64,000 nucleotides of DNA from Isoetes taiwanensis (taxonomy: Eukaryota; Streptophyta; Lycopodiopsida; Isoetales; Isoetaceae): positions 5,990,800 to 6,054,799 of the forward strand of contig JAJEKV010000066.1 in the NCBI GenBank assembly GCA_021234155.1. Direction: 5' to 3'. The first letter of the stretch is position 1. Each line of letters starts with the position of its first letter. The notes under the pieces are model-generated. The model saw nothing but the letters and a program-made list of their open reading frames with translations, did no database searches and was not told where the DNA came from. Below, in pieces: positions 32,780 to 43,609 of the stretch. The translations under genes were made by a program, and so were the position numbers.

Positions 32780-33285
32780 AATATCTACATTACAATACAT
32801 ATATTTCCTTCACATGTTTGTATTCAATATGCTAGAGAAGCACACTTCAATTATTCATTGAGCATATTTCAATCATTTTTTATTTATTATCGTTTCTAAC
32901 GTCTATCAAATATTACAGTTAGCTCATGCTTCAATCATTTCTTTTTTATTTAATTATTATTAACATTGCTCATGTGTATTAATCTTCTACCTAACATGGT
33001 TATCCTCCTCACATTTTTAATGGCTTATGCACACAATACCATCCTTTAAAAGTTTAATGCATGTCCAAATACAAGTGAGATGTGAACATCTATACGAAAA
33101 GAATAAAAAATAATAGATAAAGGAGATGCGCCTACCTTTGGCAGTCTTGAAACAAGCTAAAACACTTCAAAATGTCTTCTAGATGATGGGCGCCCTGGTG
33201 AAGGAGGACCACAGAATGGAGAAGGAAGAAAAGACGACCTTGCATCTTTCAAATGAGGTCTTAACATGAGCAAAAATAAGTCCAA
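32780..33285. other. AT-rich spacer, no gene recognised
   Basis: Non-coding AT-rich sequence without repeats or elements that I can identify. Confidence 0.5.
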
Positions 33286-33289
33286 AAAG

Positions 33290-33480
33290 ACTGCATGCAT
33301 GATGAACACGTGGAACGTAGTAAAAGGTATAGGGCATATTTGGTGGGCCCATAATGCGTCATTAAATAAACCCCCCTTTTCATTAGCATTTCAAATTTCA
33401 AATTAAAGTGGCCACGTCGACCATCCACGTGGTTCTCAAAATTCAAATTCAAATTCAAATTCAAATTCTCCCCCCCAAAT
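33290..33480. promoter_or_regulatory. G-box region sharing a block with 23.2 kb
   Basis: CACGTG at about 33308 and 33428, then a run of AATTC/ATTCAA repeats ending ATTCTCCCCCCC (about 33455-33475). The same CACGTG and ATTCAAATTCTCCCCCCC combination marks the promoter-like region at 23.2 kb. It may be a diverged copy of the same promoter. Confidence 0.35.
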
Positions 33481-33516
33481 CAATATTGCCTCCAGGCATC
33501 TCGCCATCTGTCATTG

Positions 33517-33592
33517 CAGCCCTCAACTAGGCGCTTGTGGACGGCTCTCAACTAGGCGTTTGTGGACGGCTCTCAACTAGGCGCTTTGCCTC
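33517..33592. repeat. 25-bp tandem repeat, about 2.7 copies
   Basis: Units of CTCAACTAGGCGCTTGTGGA followed by CGGCT, at intervals of 25 bp. Confidence 0.85.
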
Positions 33593-34192
33593 CACAACAT
33601 AAGTTTTCGTGTTTACATTAGCATGTAGCATGCGCTAGTGTAAAGCGCTAGTACTTCCATGTTTTCCTGCGATTTTCTTGCAATTCTAGAGTATTTTTAA
33701 TGTAACTCTAACATATCATTGAGCATTCCGGCTAATGAAAATCTAAGTACCTAAGTTTCTGTAAGCTTATTACAGCCTGCAGTGACAAAGTGATCATGAG
33801 ATGATGAGCCCACCTGTAGGCTTGAGTTTTTGTTATTTGAAATCACATAGCTAGTTGTGGTAGAGTTTGCATTAGACATGTGTAGATATTGTTGTTGTCA
33901 GATGGGGTGTTTGAAAGTGAACATATATGGCTCAGCACGCACCCAACTCGGTGCCCCAAAGTTGTTAGGCAAGTTGTTTTGGGGTCCAATTTGGAGCTGG
34001 TGCACTAAAACAGGGCGGGCGACCAATATGGAGAGCCTAGATGGATGGACGCCCAATTTCGTGCATCCAAATTGGGTGGAAGGCCCCTCAAAAAAAAAAG
34101 ACCTCAGCCACCAGTTTGGATGCACCGAATCCCAATTTGGGCTTATCAATTTGGGCTGAGGCTCAATCTCTCTCTCGAAGGTTATTACCCGA

Positions 34193-36007
34193 ATGTTTAA
34201 TGCTGCCACACAGGAAGGCTTTCCACTAGCTTGGCAAGTAAATAGGGTAACTCCCATTCATAAAGCAGGAGATGTGACGAATCCAGGTAATTATAGAATG
34301 GTGATGGTTGGGAGTCTTTTTGCAAAATTGTTTGCTACAGTTTTGGAAAGAAAACTCAGCTCATGGGCAGAGGAAAAGGGGGTAAGATCCGAAATGCAAG
34401 TAGGATTTAGACCCAAAAAATCCACGATCGATCACTTGGTAACTTTTCGGGCCATAATAGAATCGGTCAAGAAGACCAAGAAACCATTGTTTGCACTGTT
34501 TGTTGATTTTTCAAAGGCTTTTGATACAGTTAAACGGGAACACCTATGGGCAAGGATGGATAAACTCAATGTCCCAATGGATATCAGAAATGCAGTGGCT
34601 CTACTCTATCAGAAAGTGACGATAAAACTATCTTTCCCGCTCTCCCAGCACTATGAAATTGTCTCTAATATAGGTGTGAAGCAGGGCTGCCCTTTGTCTC
34701 CTACATTGTTTGGCCTGTTTATTGATGAATTGGATGAATGGATAACCTCACAGGGAGGAACATTTTTACGTGAGCATATTATACGCTTGCTGATTTATGC
34801 AGATGATGTGGTGATGTTTTCACGTAGTGCCCAGGGTTTACAAAAGCACCTAGGTGCACTCTCTAGTTTTTGTGAAGTGATGGATATGAGAGTAAACCTT
34901 GAGAAGACAAAAATTATGATATTTGGGCAAAAGAAAACAGATCATTACACCTTTTTGTATGACAGCAAACTTGTAGAAATCACATCTTCCTACAAATATT
35001 TGGGTTTGTTGGCACACAATGATTACAAATGGAATCTAGCCGTAGACCAGAGAGTTGATGGGGGTTTAAAGGCTTTGTTTGAAATCTTGAGAGGGTGCAA
35101 GAAGGCAGATCTTATTAAGTTTGATCTCAAGAAGACACTTTATGTGGCTTAGTGCGCCCGAGTTTTGCTTTGTAATACCGCGAACTCACGGGGGCCTGGT
35201 CTAGCTCTGGATATATGGAAAAGGTTAGAAAAAATTCAAAAGAAATTCATGCTTACTGAACTTGGAGTAAAGATGCAAACTCCCATAGGGATGATGCTTG
35301 CTGAAACAGGGCTTATGCCACTTGAGGTGGAAGCTTTATATCAAACAATTGTCTATGTTAGGAAGGTGTGGGCAGACAAGAGAGAAGGATTACCGGGACT
35401 TGCTATGGAACAAAGTGTACACAAAGGTTGGTATGCAGATTTCTTAAAATGGTTATGTAAATGGGGTATTACCTTTGATCGGATCCCAGACGATGCTAAG
35501 CAGGTTAAGGAGTTCGTGTACCAGAGAGCACGAGATAAGCTATGGTGTGATCCTGGATCTAAATCCATATTCTATAGGACAATGTTTAATCCTTCATTAC
35601 GAGAGGCGCCTTACTTAAATCAAGTAAGCTCCATATATAAGCGACAACTAATCAGCAGAATGAGACTCAGTTCACACCATTTAGGGGTTGAGGTGGGTAG
35701 ATGGGGAGACATTCCGCGAGATTTCAGGTTGTGCAAAGCTTGTGACAAAGAAATGGTAGAAGATGAGGAACATTTTCTGCTGCATTGTCAGGCATACCAT
35801 GATCTTAGGGTCAAATATGGTCTTAACGATATTACTTTGGAGGATTTATTTACAAAAGCAACTGCTCCAGCAATAGCAAACTTCATTGCTGAGGCCCTTC
35901 CAGAAAGAGAGAATTATATAATGCACTACAAAACACTTTTGGCTGCTTATGAGCTTGGTATGAGAGAGATGACTAATGACCCTCAAGCAGATGAGGGCAT
36001 TACTTAG
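34193..36007 (+). pseudogene. Reverse transcriptase with C-terminal CCHC-like region
   Basis: RT motifs in order: TPIHKAGDVTNPGNYRMV, VGFRPKKSTIDHLV, LFVDFSKAFDTVKREHLW, GVKQGCPLSPTLF, LLIYADDVVMFS (catalytic YADD), VNLEKTKIM and YKYLGLL. After a single in-frame TAG (35150) the frame resumes with WKRLEKIQKKF, TPIGMMLAETGLMPLE, then RMRLSSHHLGVEVGRW and CKACDKE with a downstream HFLLHC, a Cys/His cluster typical of this LINE class. No endonuclease remains. It would act in target-primed reverse transcription. Confidence 0.85.
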
Positions 36008-36122
36008 TTATACTATTGTACAAAGAACTTTGTATTTTTGGATACGTCTCATAGATCTTGATGGTCTAGTAGACGAAATTAATAAAATCTTCTTCTTCAT
36101 CTTCTTCTTCTCTTTCTCTCTG
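34193..36122 (+). mobile_element. 5'-truncated LINE, nearly open
   Basis: A non-LTR element from a different clade than the L1 copies. It begins inside the RT domain, carries RT through a C-terminal Cys/His region, and ends in (TCT/TTC)n microsatellite sequence at 36083-36122. Only one stop, TAG at 35150, interrupts about 600 codons, so the copy is young compared with other elements here. It separates palindrome-rich DNA to its left from copy 3 of the GHTHEDID gene to its right. Confidence 0.85.
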
Positions 36123-36181
36123 TTTTTTTAAGACAATTTCACCAAGTTTAGATATAATTTTCATATGTGTCTCGTGCTTGG

Positions 36182-37120
36182 AAACGAGGCGAGCGCCCAA
36201 TTTGTAATGATATATCTTTCGCTATTTTGCAGATTTGAAGACAATGTAAGAGGTATTTGAAGTCAGGGTCATACACTCTAGGAGAGGATAAATGCTCATA
36301 AATAGAGGTATGGCATCACAATACCTTCGGGGAAGGGTCTCTCAGATCCTTAGCAGACCCGATGTTACAAAAGATGTGACCCGCTTCTAGGATTGAGCAC
36401 AATGGATGTGTTCGACGACACCCGGGTTCCATCGCCTAGCAATCTCAACATTCATTTTTGGACTATTTCATTATATATGGACTACTACAATGACAAAGCT
36501 ATATGTGCCATCCAAGACTTGAGCTACTGGACTTTTGACAAGAAGGCACTGTATACCAGCGGCCTCACTATAAGAACATGAATGTCCATTTGACGAGCCA
36601 TCCATGAAGGTCTTACGATGAGATTTCTCTTGCAACTGGACGATTCATTTGTACAAAACAGAAATAGGTATGTGATTTCATATCTTTTACATATATTTCA
36701 ATAACATGTGCACATCGTTGATGATGATGAGAGGTTGACTGGGCACTCGGGGCCTCTAGTTTTTGAGTTTGAGAATGATCGGTCATGTACCACAAAGCGT
36801 CAAGCCATCACCGCGAGGAGCATTGATCCGTGAAAGGATAAACCTATGCCCTGATGATGTCTTGTGTCTGGCGTGGGAGATGGAAGCCAATGACTGCTAG
36901 TGACTACATAGAGATAGAGGCTATCGACTATGCTTGGGAACCGTCAAACAAGAAGAAGATACCCAATACTATAAAGATACCCGTGCATGATGCGGAGGCA
37001 TATGCAGCACTCGCATGGGATGTCAATTAGTATATGGAAAAGAGTCATTGATGCGAGAATTTCAAAAATGGTCCATAAATTCAGGTTTTGTCCAAAAATA
37101 ATGAAACTGTGCTTGTATGC
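36182..37120 (+). pseudogene. GHTHEDID gene copy 3, C-terminal part
   Basis: Starts with a palindrome (36182) just upstream of a pyrimidine-rich acceptor (TTTTGCAG near 36230), as if in an intron. Recognisable coding lies at about 36730 (RLTGHSGPLVFEF, like copy 1 IGHSAPLQFRF) and 36885-37029 (DYIEIEAIDYAWEPSNKKK, IPNTIKIPV), ending at TAG. After the stop, about 60 bases are nearly identical to the 3' flank of copy 2 (37062-37120 against 19010-19075 in inverted orientation). Broken by stops. Confidence 0.6.
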
Positions 37121-37275
37121 TTTCATACTACATATTTTACTTGCCATCATAATCCATGCTAGTGCAAATGTATCATGGTATAATTCAATGTACTCATTAT
37201 GTCTAACAATTGCACTTACACAAATGTCTCAAAGTACTGTCCATACAAAAACGTTGCTCCTTCGTGTTTCCAATT

Positions 37276-37479
37276 CCAAAAGTTCTATATGAAGCAATAC
37301 ATTAGAATGTATTTTATGAGATGCCGAAGGAGACAAAGATAGAGCCTTTGGACACGATTTAGTTTAAGTGATTTGGACCAAAAGTTCTATATGAAGCAAT
37401 ACATTAGAATGTATTTTATGAGATGCCGAAGGAGACAAAGATAGAGCCTTTGGACACGATTTAGTTTAAGTGATTTGGA
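37276..37479. repeat. 102-bp tandem duplication, apparently identical units
   Basis: The block starting CCAAAAGTTCTATATGAAGC recurs 102 bp later without visible change over most of its length. Confidence 0.85.
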
Positions 37480-39540
37480 CACGATGTTGCATATGCTTTG
37501 CTCTTATCAGGATTTGTTTATATCCCCAAATTTGGGCCATTATTTGTCTGAAAGTAACAATCCACATAAATAAGTTGAAGTTGGTAGAGAGCTTCATTTT
37601 GCATAGTTGAGAGCTCAATCAAGCTCCATTGTCATGCAATGCCATTGTCTGCAATAGGCGGTTGTAAGAATGAGAAACACCATTAAAGTGAGAACATAAG
37701 AGGAAAAATTGCAAGCGCTCAAGGTTGCCTTAGCTATTTTAGCTTGAATGGACGCTTCGGTAAATCCCAGCTTATCAACTGGCCACAATGCATCTCCAAA
37801 AACGTTGCTTGTGTAGATGTCCTGATTACCAGCTTTTAATTCAATTTTGGCTGCATTTTTTCTTGCATCACAACTTGCAATATCATGCGTACTACGCTTT
37901 TAGTCAAAAGAGTCAAATCAAGCAGTCTGTCCACTTCAATCTCTAATGTCTTAGATGCTCATGTTGTCTTAGTATGAAAACATGCACATCTTTAAATATT
38001 AAAACTTAAAACTGTAAAATACTACTTATCTTCAAAAACTGTAAAGCATTAAAAGATGTAATCCATATATAAGTCGAGAACCGTTTGTTTACATGTCATG
38101 TTGCTGATGCGCCACTCAGCAATTAAAGATCTACATCCATGGAGGACTTTCGAAAATGTTTTCCTGTAGTTCGGCTTTCCTAAAATTGAGAAAATGGATC
38201 TGATATTGTACTTTATCCAATTGTCAAGAAAACTACTGTACACAGTCTTTGTTCTCGAACCAAGCTCATCTAAAATAGATGTAGATGCCTTCTTTATCAT
38301 CTACTCTTGCTGGCTATAGAAAACTTGCTCCCAAGAAGAAGAATACAACCGTTGCGGAACAATAATGACTGGATGAGCTCTAGTTCTAATAAAAAAACAA
38401 ATGCAATACACCATTCTAAAATTGCAGGTAAGACAATATATGAGCAGTTCCAAATTGATGAAAATGCAGAGGCAGAGTTTGGATGCCCAAAGGCAAGAAG
38501 TGATCTATCTTTTAATCCAAAAGTAAGCCAAATAGCAAAGCTACTGCAACCAAAATAAACTTACTTCTTGATCTTGATCATGAGAAAAAGATGGTATTGC
38601 CGCAAAAGAAAAGGTTGGAATACAAAAGTGTCAGGGTCATTTACATAGGTTGTTATGGGACTTCTGCTGCCAGTAATGCCCCACATATGCCACAACCCAA
38701 ATCGAAATTTGCTTGGCCAAAGATTCTGAAATCGAAATGCATGGAAATGCAAGTGCAGCTGATAAAAATGCGATGCAACTTAATAAATTGCAAAATGCAA
38801 TAAAAGTAGAAAAAAAGGGAAGAAGATCAACTATTCACCTCCTATCTGGCTTCTGGCATGTAATCTGAGGCATGTCGGATGCTCCAAAGGCAAGGGATGA
38901 AGCTCATTCTTAAGAAAACGGTGCAACAACCCTAGCTGCCAGAAAGGAAAAAATGTTTGATGCCTTGTGAAAAGCGTGAAGCAACCTGAAGCCCTTCACT
39001 GTGTTTTTGAGAAAATGCACTCCAATACATCGGAAGGCCTATGATTGATGCCTTCCATGGATTTCGCTCAAAAGCATGAAGATGTTAATAGCCCTGTGGA
39101 ATGAACTCTTTGTCAAGAAGCATTCTCAAACTACAACCATACCATACGTTGAGAAAGAAATTGAATCTTGTTAGTCGGGAAGATGGATTGAGAAAGAAAT
39201 TGAATCCTGCTAGTCGAGAAAATGGATTAGAAGAGATGAAAACAAAAGAACGAAATATTATTATGCCGCATCTCTACCCTGCCGCCAGGAGAGGACATCG
39301 CCGCCACACCTAAAAACCTGCTCGCTCCTTCCTAAAAATAAAAACAAAATTGATCCGTCTGATGTACTGATCCAATCTCTACTGTCATCATTCTGCTGCC
39401 ACTGATGTCAGCGCGGTCCCGCTCTGGAGGCAGAACCCTAGAACTCTAGTTTTATTTTTGAACCCTTAGAGCTTTCTCGGCCATCCAATCCAGAGGGGCG
39501 AGGAATCTGGGCCGTAAATATTTTAGGGCTCCATTGAAGA
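37480..39540. other. Unassigned region, possibly Helitron interior
   Basis: Lies left of a Helitron 5' end (39570, minus orientation), so part of it may be Helitron body. Short frames occur at 38049-38300 (minus) and 38307-38558 (plus), neither recognised. A small direct repeat (GAGAAAGAAATTGAATC) occurs at about 39150 and 39190. Confidence 0.35.
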
Positions 39541-39555
39541 CACACATCAAAATTT

Positions 39556-39570
39556 TATAATATAGGAGGA
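39556..39570 (-). mobile_element. Helitron 5' end
   Basis: The minus strand reads A then TCCTCCTATATTATAAAATT, matching the 5' ends at 13015 and 55442 (TCCTATATTATAA) with three extra bases. The associated 3' end was not found with confidence. Confidence 0.5.
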
Positions 39571-40240
39571 TTGTCTCAAAACTTATAGTATTTTGCAAAT
39601 CTCATTTTATTGAATACCAAAACTTGTACAAGCATACCCCATAAACGAGGATCACTATCTACGGTCTAGATCAAGGATTAAAGTGCAAATATACCCATCC
39701 GACATCTCTCGCTAGCCTAAGTCAGGCCTCATGTAAATATGCACTCAAATTAAAGGGGGTTTCAGGGGGATTTTAATTTAAACATGTTGGATGTAATAGT
39801 TTGTGTTAATTAATGATCTTGGTTTGTTATAAAAAATAAAATAAAAATTAGGCCCTTCGAGCCCTAACAAAGCAAACATAGGAATATTAAATACTAAGGA
39901 AACAAGGTGCTGCGCACGAAGGGTTGCCCTCTATGGCCGGAGGGTGAAGTGGCTTAAATCATTTATCAAAGTCATGTTTTCAGAATCAATCAAAATTGCT
40001 ACTTCAAAACAATAGAATACTTGATACCATGACTTTACGGGTATAATCCTGAAGAAATCTTTGGTGCTCGGCATGGAACAAGTATTGCAGAAGCATAAAG
40101 ACAAGTCTAATAGAGCAGAGAATGGAAATACGTGTTTTGACAGCATGGAAAGGAGAGTAGCTCGGTCATAGAACATCGTCACTGCTTTGTGAGGAACGGA
40201 TGCACTTTATCAACATTATTTAACAAAACAAAGATAGAAA
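39571..40240. other. Spacer, no gene recognised
   Basis: AT-rich sequence; only an unconvincing minus-strand frame (39931-40182). Confidence 0.4.
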
Positions 40241-40242
40241 GC

Positions 40243-40500
40243 TAGTAAATAACGACCTCACTGGAGGCATTCCAACTAAGATTCGTGGGCCTAAACTGAA
40301 GAAGCTAGGCTTCATAGAGAGTTTCTGACTACTTATTTGCGATGGGGATTATCCATTCTTACAATTGATCGATTTATCAGAAAATGGCATTGGGGGCTCC
40401 ACATTTTCACAGATTGGAAAGTATTCTCAACTTTGCACCAGTAATCTCGCAGTGAACTCTTTATCAGGGGTTCTAGTGGTGGAGTTAGGTGAGCTTGGAG
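40243..40500 (+). pseudogene. Leucine-rich-repeat gene fragment
   Basis: Reads NNDLTGGIPTKI, then after a stop LQLIDLSENGIGG and LAVNSLSGVLVVELGEL, which are plant extracellular LRR repeats (LxxLxLxxNxLxGxIP). It is a short piece of an LRR receptor kinase or receptor-like protein, interrupted by a stop, without kinase or membrane segments on this strand. Confidence 0.65.
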
Positions 40501-41300
40501 CCTGTTACAGAAATCATACTACCGATAGCAATCTGTGCGCAATCAATGCATTAGAAGCATTGGTGGTAAATTAAACAATGGATCTGACTGTGTCAATTGC
40601 ACAATTTAGAATGCAGTCCTGCCCATGAGAAAGCAGAATCAAGAAGGCCAAGAAGCATAGGCTTCAATGGTCTCGTACGACTAAAGATGGGCGCTCATTT
40701 CCAGTCCTAATTGACTAACACCTGGCCATGGATGGTTTGAACTTCCAAGCTCCTAATACATCGATATTTGAACAGGAAAAGCTATAAATTGCAAGAATCA
40801 CACTTGCCAAATTTTCTCTTGCCCTTCACTTTGCGACCTCTGGCAGGAATTGAGCATGCTAGATTGAAAATGCCATTCTTAAAAGGGAGAATGCAGGAAA
40901 GGTAAGATTCGTTGTTCCATTTGAAAGAAGGCTCAAAGTAACTTTACTCTCAATGTGGTGATACGTTCGCAAGACAACCCTTTCCAAGAAAGATAGAAAG
41001 AGTGTGACGCTGGAGGACATTATCAAACATATATAATCTTAGGATTACAGTGCACCATAATGTTGGTAATTTTCGGCTATTACCTTTTTACGTTTAACAA
41101 TAGCCTATAACCTGCATAGTTGACGTCGTGCACAAAAATAGGTGTCACATTATAACGCACGTCTTTTCCCCCAATTCAGCAACCAAAATCTGAAAATCCC
41201 ATGGCAGAATTGAGCAAGCCTGTTACGAGGTTCGGACCAAAAGCAATACCAGCAATGTCCTCCGTTGAACATGTGCACACTACTTACACAACACAGCTCT
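40501..41300. other. Spacer, no gene recognised
   Basis: No convincing coding sequence. It may contain decayed introns of the flanking gene fragments. Confidence 0.4.
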
Positions 41301-41304
41301 ACAA

Positions 41305-42418
41305 AATATTACGTCAATTGGAAATGGCTAAGAGTGTTCAAGAATGACCGTGATCGTCGAGATCTTGTAAGATCCTTTCTTAATGGTTTATCATTTAGTT
41401 TGTTTGGGAGTCTAGCTAGTTATTCGTAGAATTGAATTTCATATGACTTGTGGATGTAGAGTTGGTGTAGCAGCAGCCTTTAGAGCTCTTGTTGGAGGCA
41501 TCCTGTTCACATTGGAAGAGGTCACATCAATGGTACGCAGACAAGCACATCAGCATATCTGTGTCTTTGTTTGTTGTTGTATCTCATTAGGAGAACTCTT
41601 CTAAGATGCAGCAAAATATGTCAACAAATATAGATTCAAGATATTTTCAAAAACTTAGGAGATGTCTAAACATTTCTTATTACCTTGTAGATGATGCCCT
41701 AGTTTTTCACTTGTATGTTTGTGGCTTGTTGACTTTGTCTTGACTGTGATGATGTACTTGAATTGTAAGGGAAGGTCAAGAAGCCAGCTTATCTAGCGTG
41801 TATTTTTCACTTCTGTTGTTGTTGCTGTGATGGTTCGAACTGCCAGGGGCTGGTGCGCACATGGAAATTGTGGACAATTTGGATCTGGAGGATTTATTAT
41901 TTGGGATATGTCAAGGTGGGGCTTGAGATTTTTGTTTTTTTTTAAGTCGGAAACACTTACAATCCCTGGCAAGGACCAAGATGGTTATTCTTTCTACGAG
42001 CTTTGGTCAATGGCAATGCTTGGTGTCATTGGTGGATTGTTAGGTGCACACCTTATTTCATACTTTTATGCACTATATAGAATGTGAGCAGTGGTTATAA
42101 GCGGGGCTATTATTGCAGGTGCACTTTTTAACCAATTAACTTGTATACTATCATTGTATCATCGGAATGTGCTGCACAAGAAACGAAATCGCATGAAGGT
42201 GTTCTCAAATTCTAAAAGAAGACATTGCATTGTACTAATAAAAATGTTTTTCGTTTCATATTATAGAAGTGTGCTTGGTATACGAGCTGACATGTGCTCG
42301 TATACCAAGATTATTTGCTCTTCCTTTGATGAACAAGTGTATTCCTTGTCCAGATCCACAACGTTATCCTGACATTGTTTGCCCTTGCCCAACAATGAAT
42401 AGTGAAAACTATGTGAAT
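41305..42418 (+). pseudogene. CLC-d-type chloride channel gene fragment with introns
   Basis: Exon-like pieces in the right order for a plant CLC chloride/proton exchanger: STKYYVNWKWLRVFKNDRDR with RDL (41305-41368), CGCRVGVAAAFRALVGG with ILFTLEEVTSM (about 41455-41535), GNCGQFGSGGFIIWDMS (about 41850), YELWSMAMLGVIGGLLG (about 42000-42050), GALFNQLT (about 42117) and CIPCPDPQRYPDIVCPCP with ENYVN (to 42418, then GTAAGT). Introns separate them (GTGCACACC...TTGCAG at about 42050-42118). CLC family P-loop landmarks are visible, but the G-K-E-G-P segment and most membrane helices are missing, and the frames contain stops. It probably derives from an endomembrane CLC-d-like gene. Confidence 0.7.
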
Positions 42419-43600
42419 GTAAGTAATGGCTAACTTGCTATTTTATCACGTGGCTAGTATAATATCCAAAGCTCTAAGGGTCTCCTACATTGCGATGCTG
42501 GTGGAGGCAAGGCGCTCTCTACTATCAGGACACAAAAATAATTTTAAGGCAACATGAAGAGCTAGCCCTGAAGCAACTATCAATTTCTGAGGTATATGTC
42601 GAAACGAAACGAGCAATAGAAATAGAAGAAAGAACACTAATATAGAAACAGATGAAGTTATTATGAATTTGTAAACGCCAACACACCTGTTGTTCGATTA
42701 CCATCAACATATTTTTAGAATATGCTCTTTCTCCAGTATCAATGCTTGCCGTCCTCTGCAACTCCATGCACAGACAATCAAAATTTGATCAGAAAGCTAT
42801 TTTGATGCAGACCAAAGACATTTTTTCATTGCGCCACAAAAAGCTACCTGCCTTCTCAACTTGACAAACAACAACGAGACACCAAGTCGATTTTAGCGGG
42901 ACCCACGACCGGTCCCCGCAAACCCCGCAAAGACCATCGATTCGTGGACAAAATAGACAAAGAATTATGTGCAGAAAGGCCCATTAGTTTTAGCACATCT
43001 ATCTTGGCAATGCCTAGCACATCTATCTTGGCTGCAAAGCTACACCAAAAGCTTTAACTAATAAACATTCCGATTTATTCAACACGTATCGGTACAAAAA
43101 TACTAGAAAGTAAACTCATAGAATTGCACAAAGCGTCGGTACAAAACTAGAAAATAACGTGCGCTTCGAAGGTAGATACTTTGGCTCACATTGACATTCC
43201 GTGGACAAAATAGACAAAGAATTATGTGCAGAAATAGTAAAACGTTGAAGCTAGCATATTTAACAGAAATTGTTTGACCCTTGGTTTGACCGTCGCCTTA
43301 CAACATCTAAGATGTCTAGACCTGCAAAACGGAAACCTGCATTTCGTTCAGATTTTGCAAAACATAAGAAGAAACTATATACATCTTCTGAGAATACAGA
43401 TACAACGCACTTTGACAAAACATAAGGAGAAACTATAAGCTGTAATGCAAGGCTAGTTACTTCTAAAAAATCTCGTGACTGGATAACAGGTAAGAGATGG
43501 AAAAATCTTCATTCAAGCATAGCACCTTAGCACAAATTCATCCTGTGATGCCACTGCTCATGTTGAGATAATAATCATCAAATATGCGACGATCAAATTT
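42419..43600. other. Spacer with a 34-bp direct repeat
   Basis: GTGGACAAAATAGACAAAGA and the next bases occur at 42947 and again at 43200. No gene recognised. Confidence 0.4.
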
Positions 43601-43609
43601 GTACATTTC

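Larger units (their letters stand above)
22247..36203. repeat. Dispersed 22-bp interrupted palindromes (about 24 copies)
   Basis: Arm AAATTGGGCG, two variable bases, then the reverse-complement arm. Starts: 22247, 22308, 22391, 22473, 22558 (degenerate), 24118, 24206, 24290, 24363, 26150, 26191, 26219, 27407, 28366, 28563, 28612, 29642, 29709, 31382, 32376, 32593, 32721, 34008, 36182; half-sites near 32692 and 34045. The central pair varies (AT, CC, CT, GC, GA, GG, CA, GT, TG) while the arms are kept, as expected of a site for a dimeric protein with a two-base spacer. Copies are confined to introns and flanks; none lies inside the coding segments. They are CpG-rich in AT-rich surroundings. 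No other part of the window holds them. Confidence 0.9.

Noticed and set aside
22247-36203. CRISPR-like array
   Set aside because: The palindromes are irregularly spaced (tens of bases to more than 1 kb), lie in eukaryotic introns and flanks, and have no unique spacers of constant length or cas genes.
17981-39570. A single 21.6-kb Helitron from the CTAG end at 17981 to the 5' end at 39570
   Set aside because: Orientation would fit, but the 3' hairpin at 17981 is incomplete, the 39570 end has three extra bases, and no Rep/helicase or empty site supports it.
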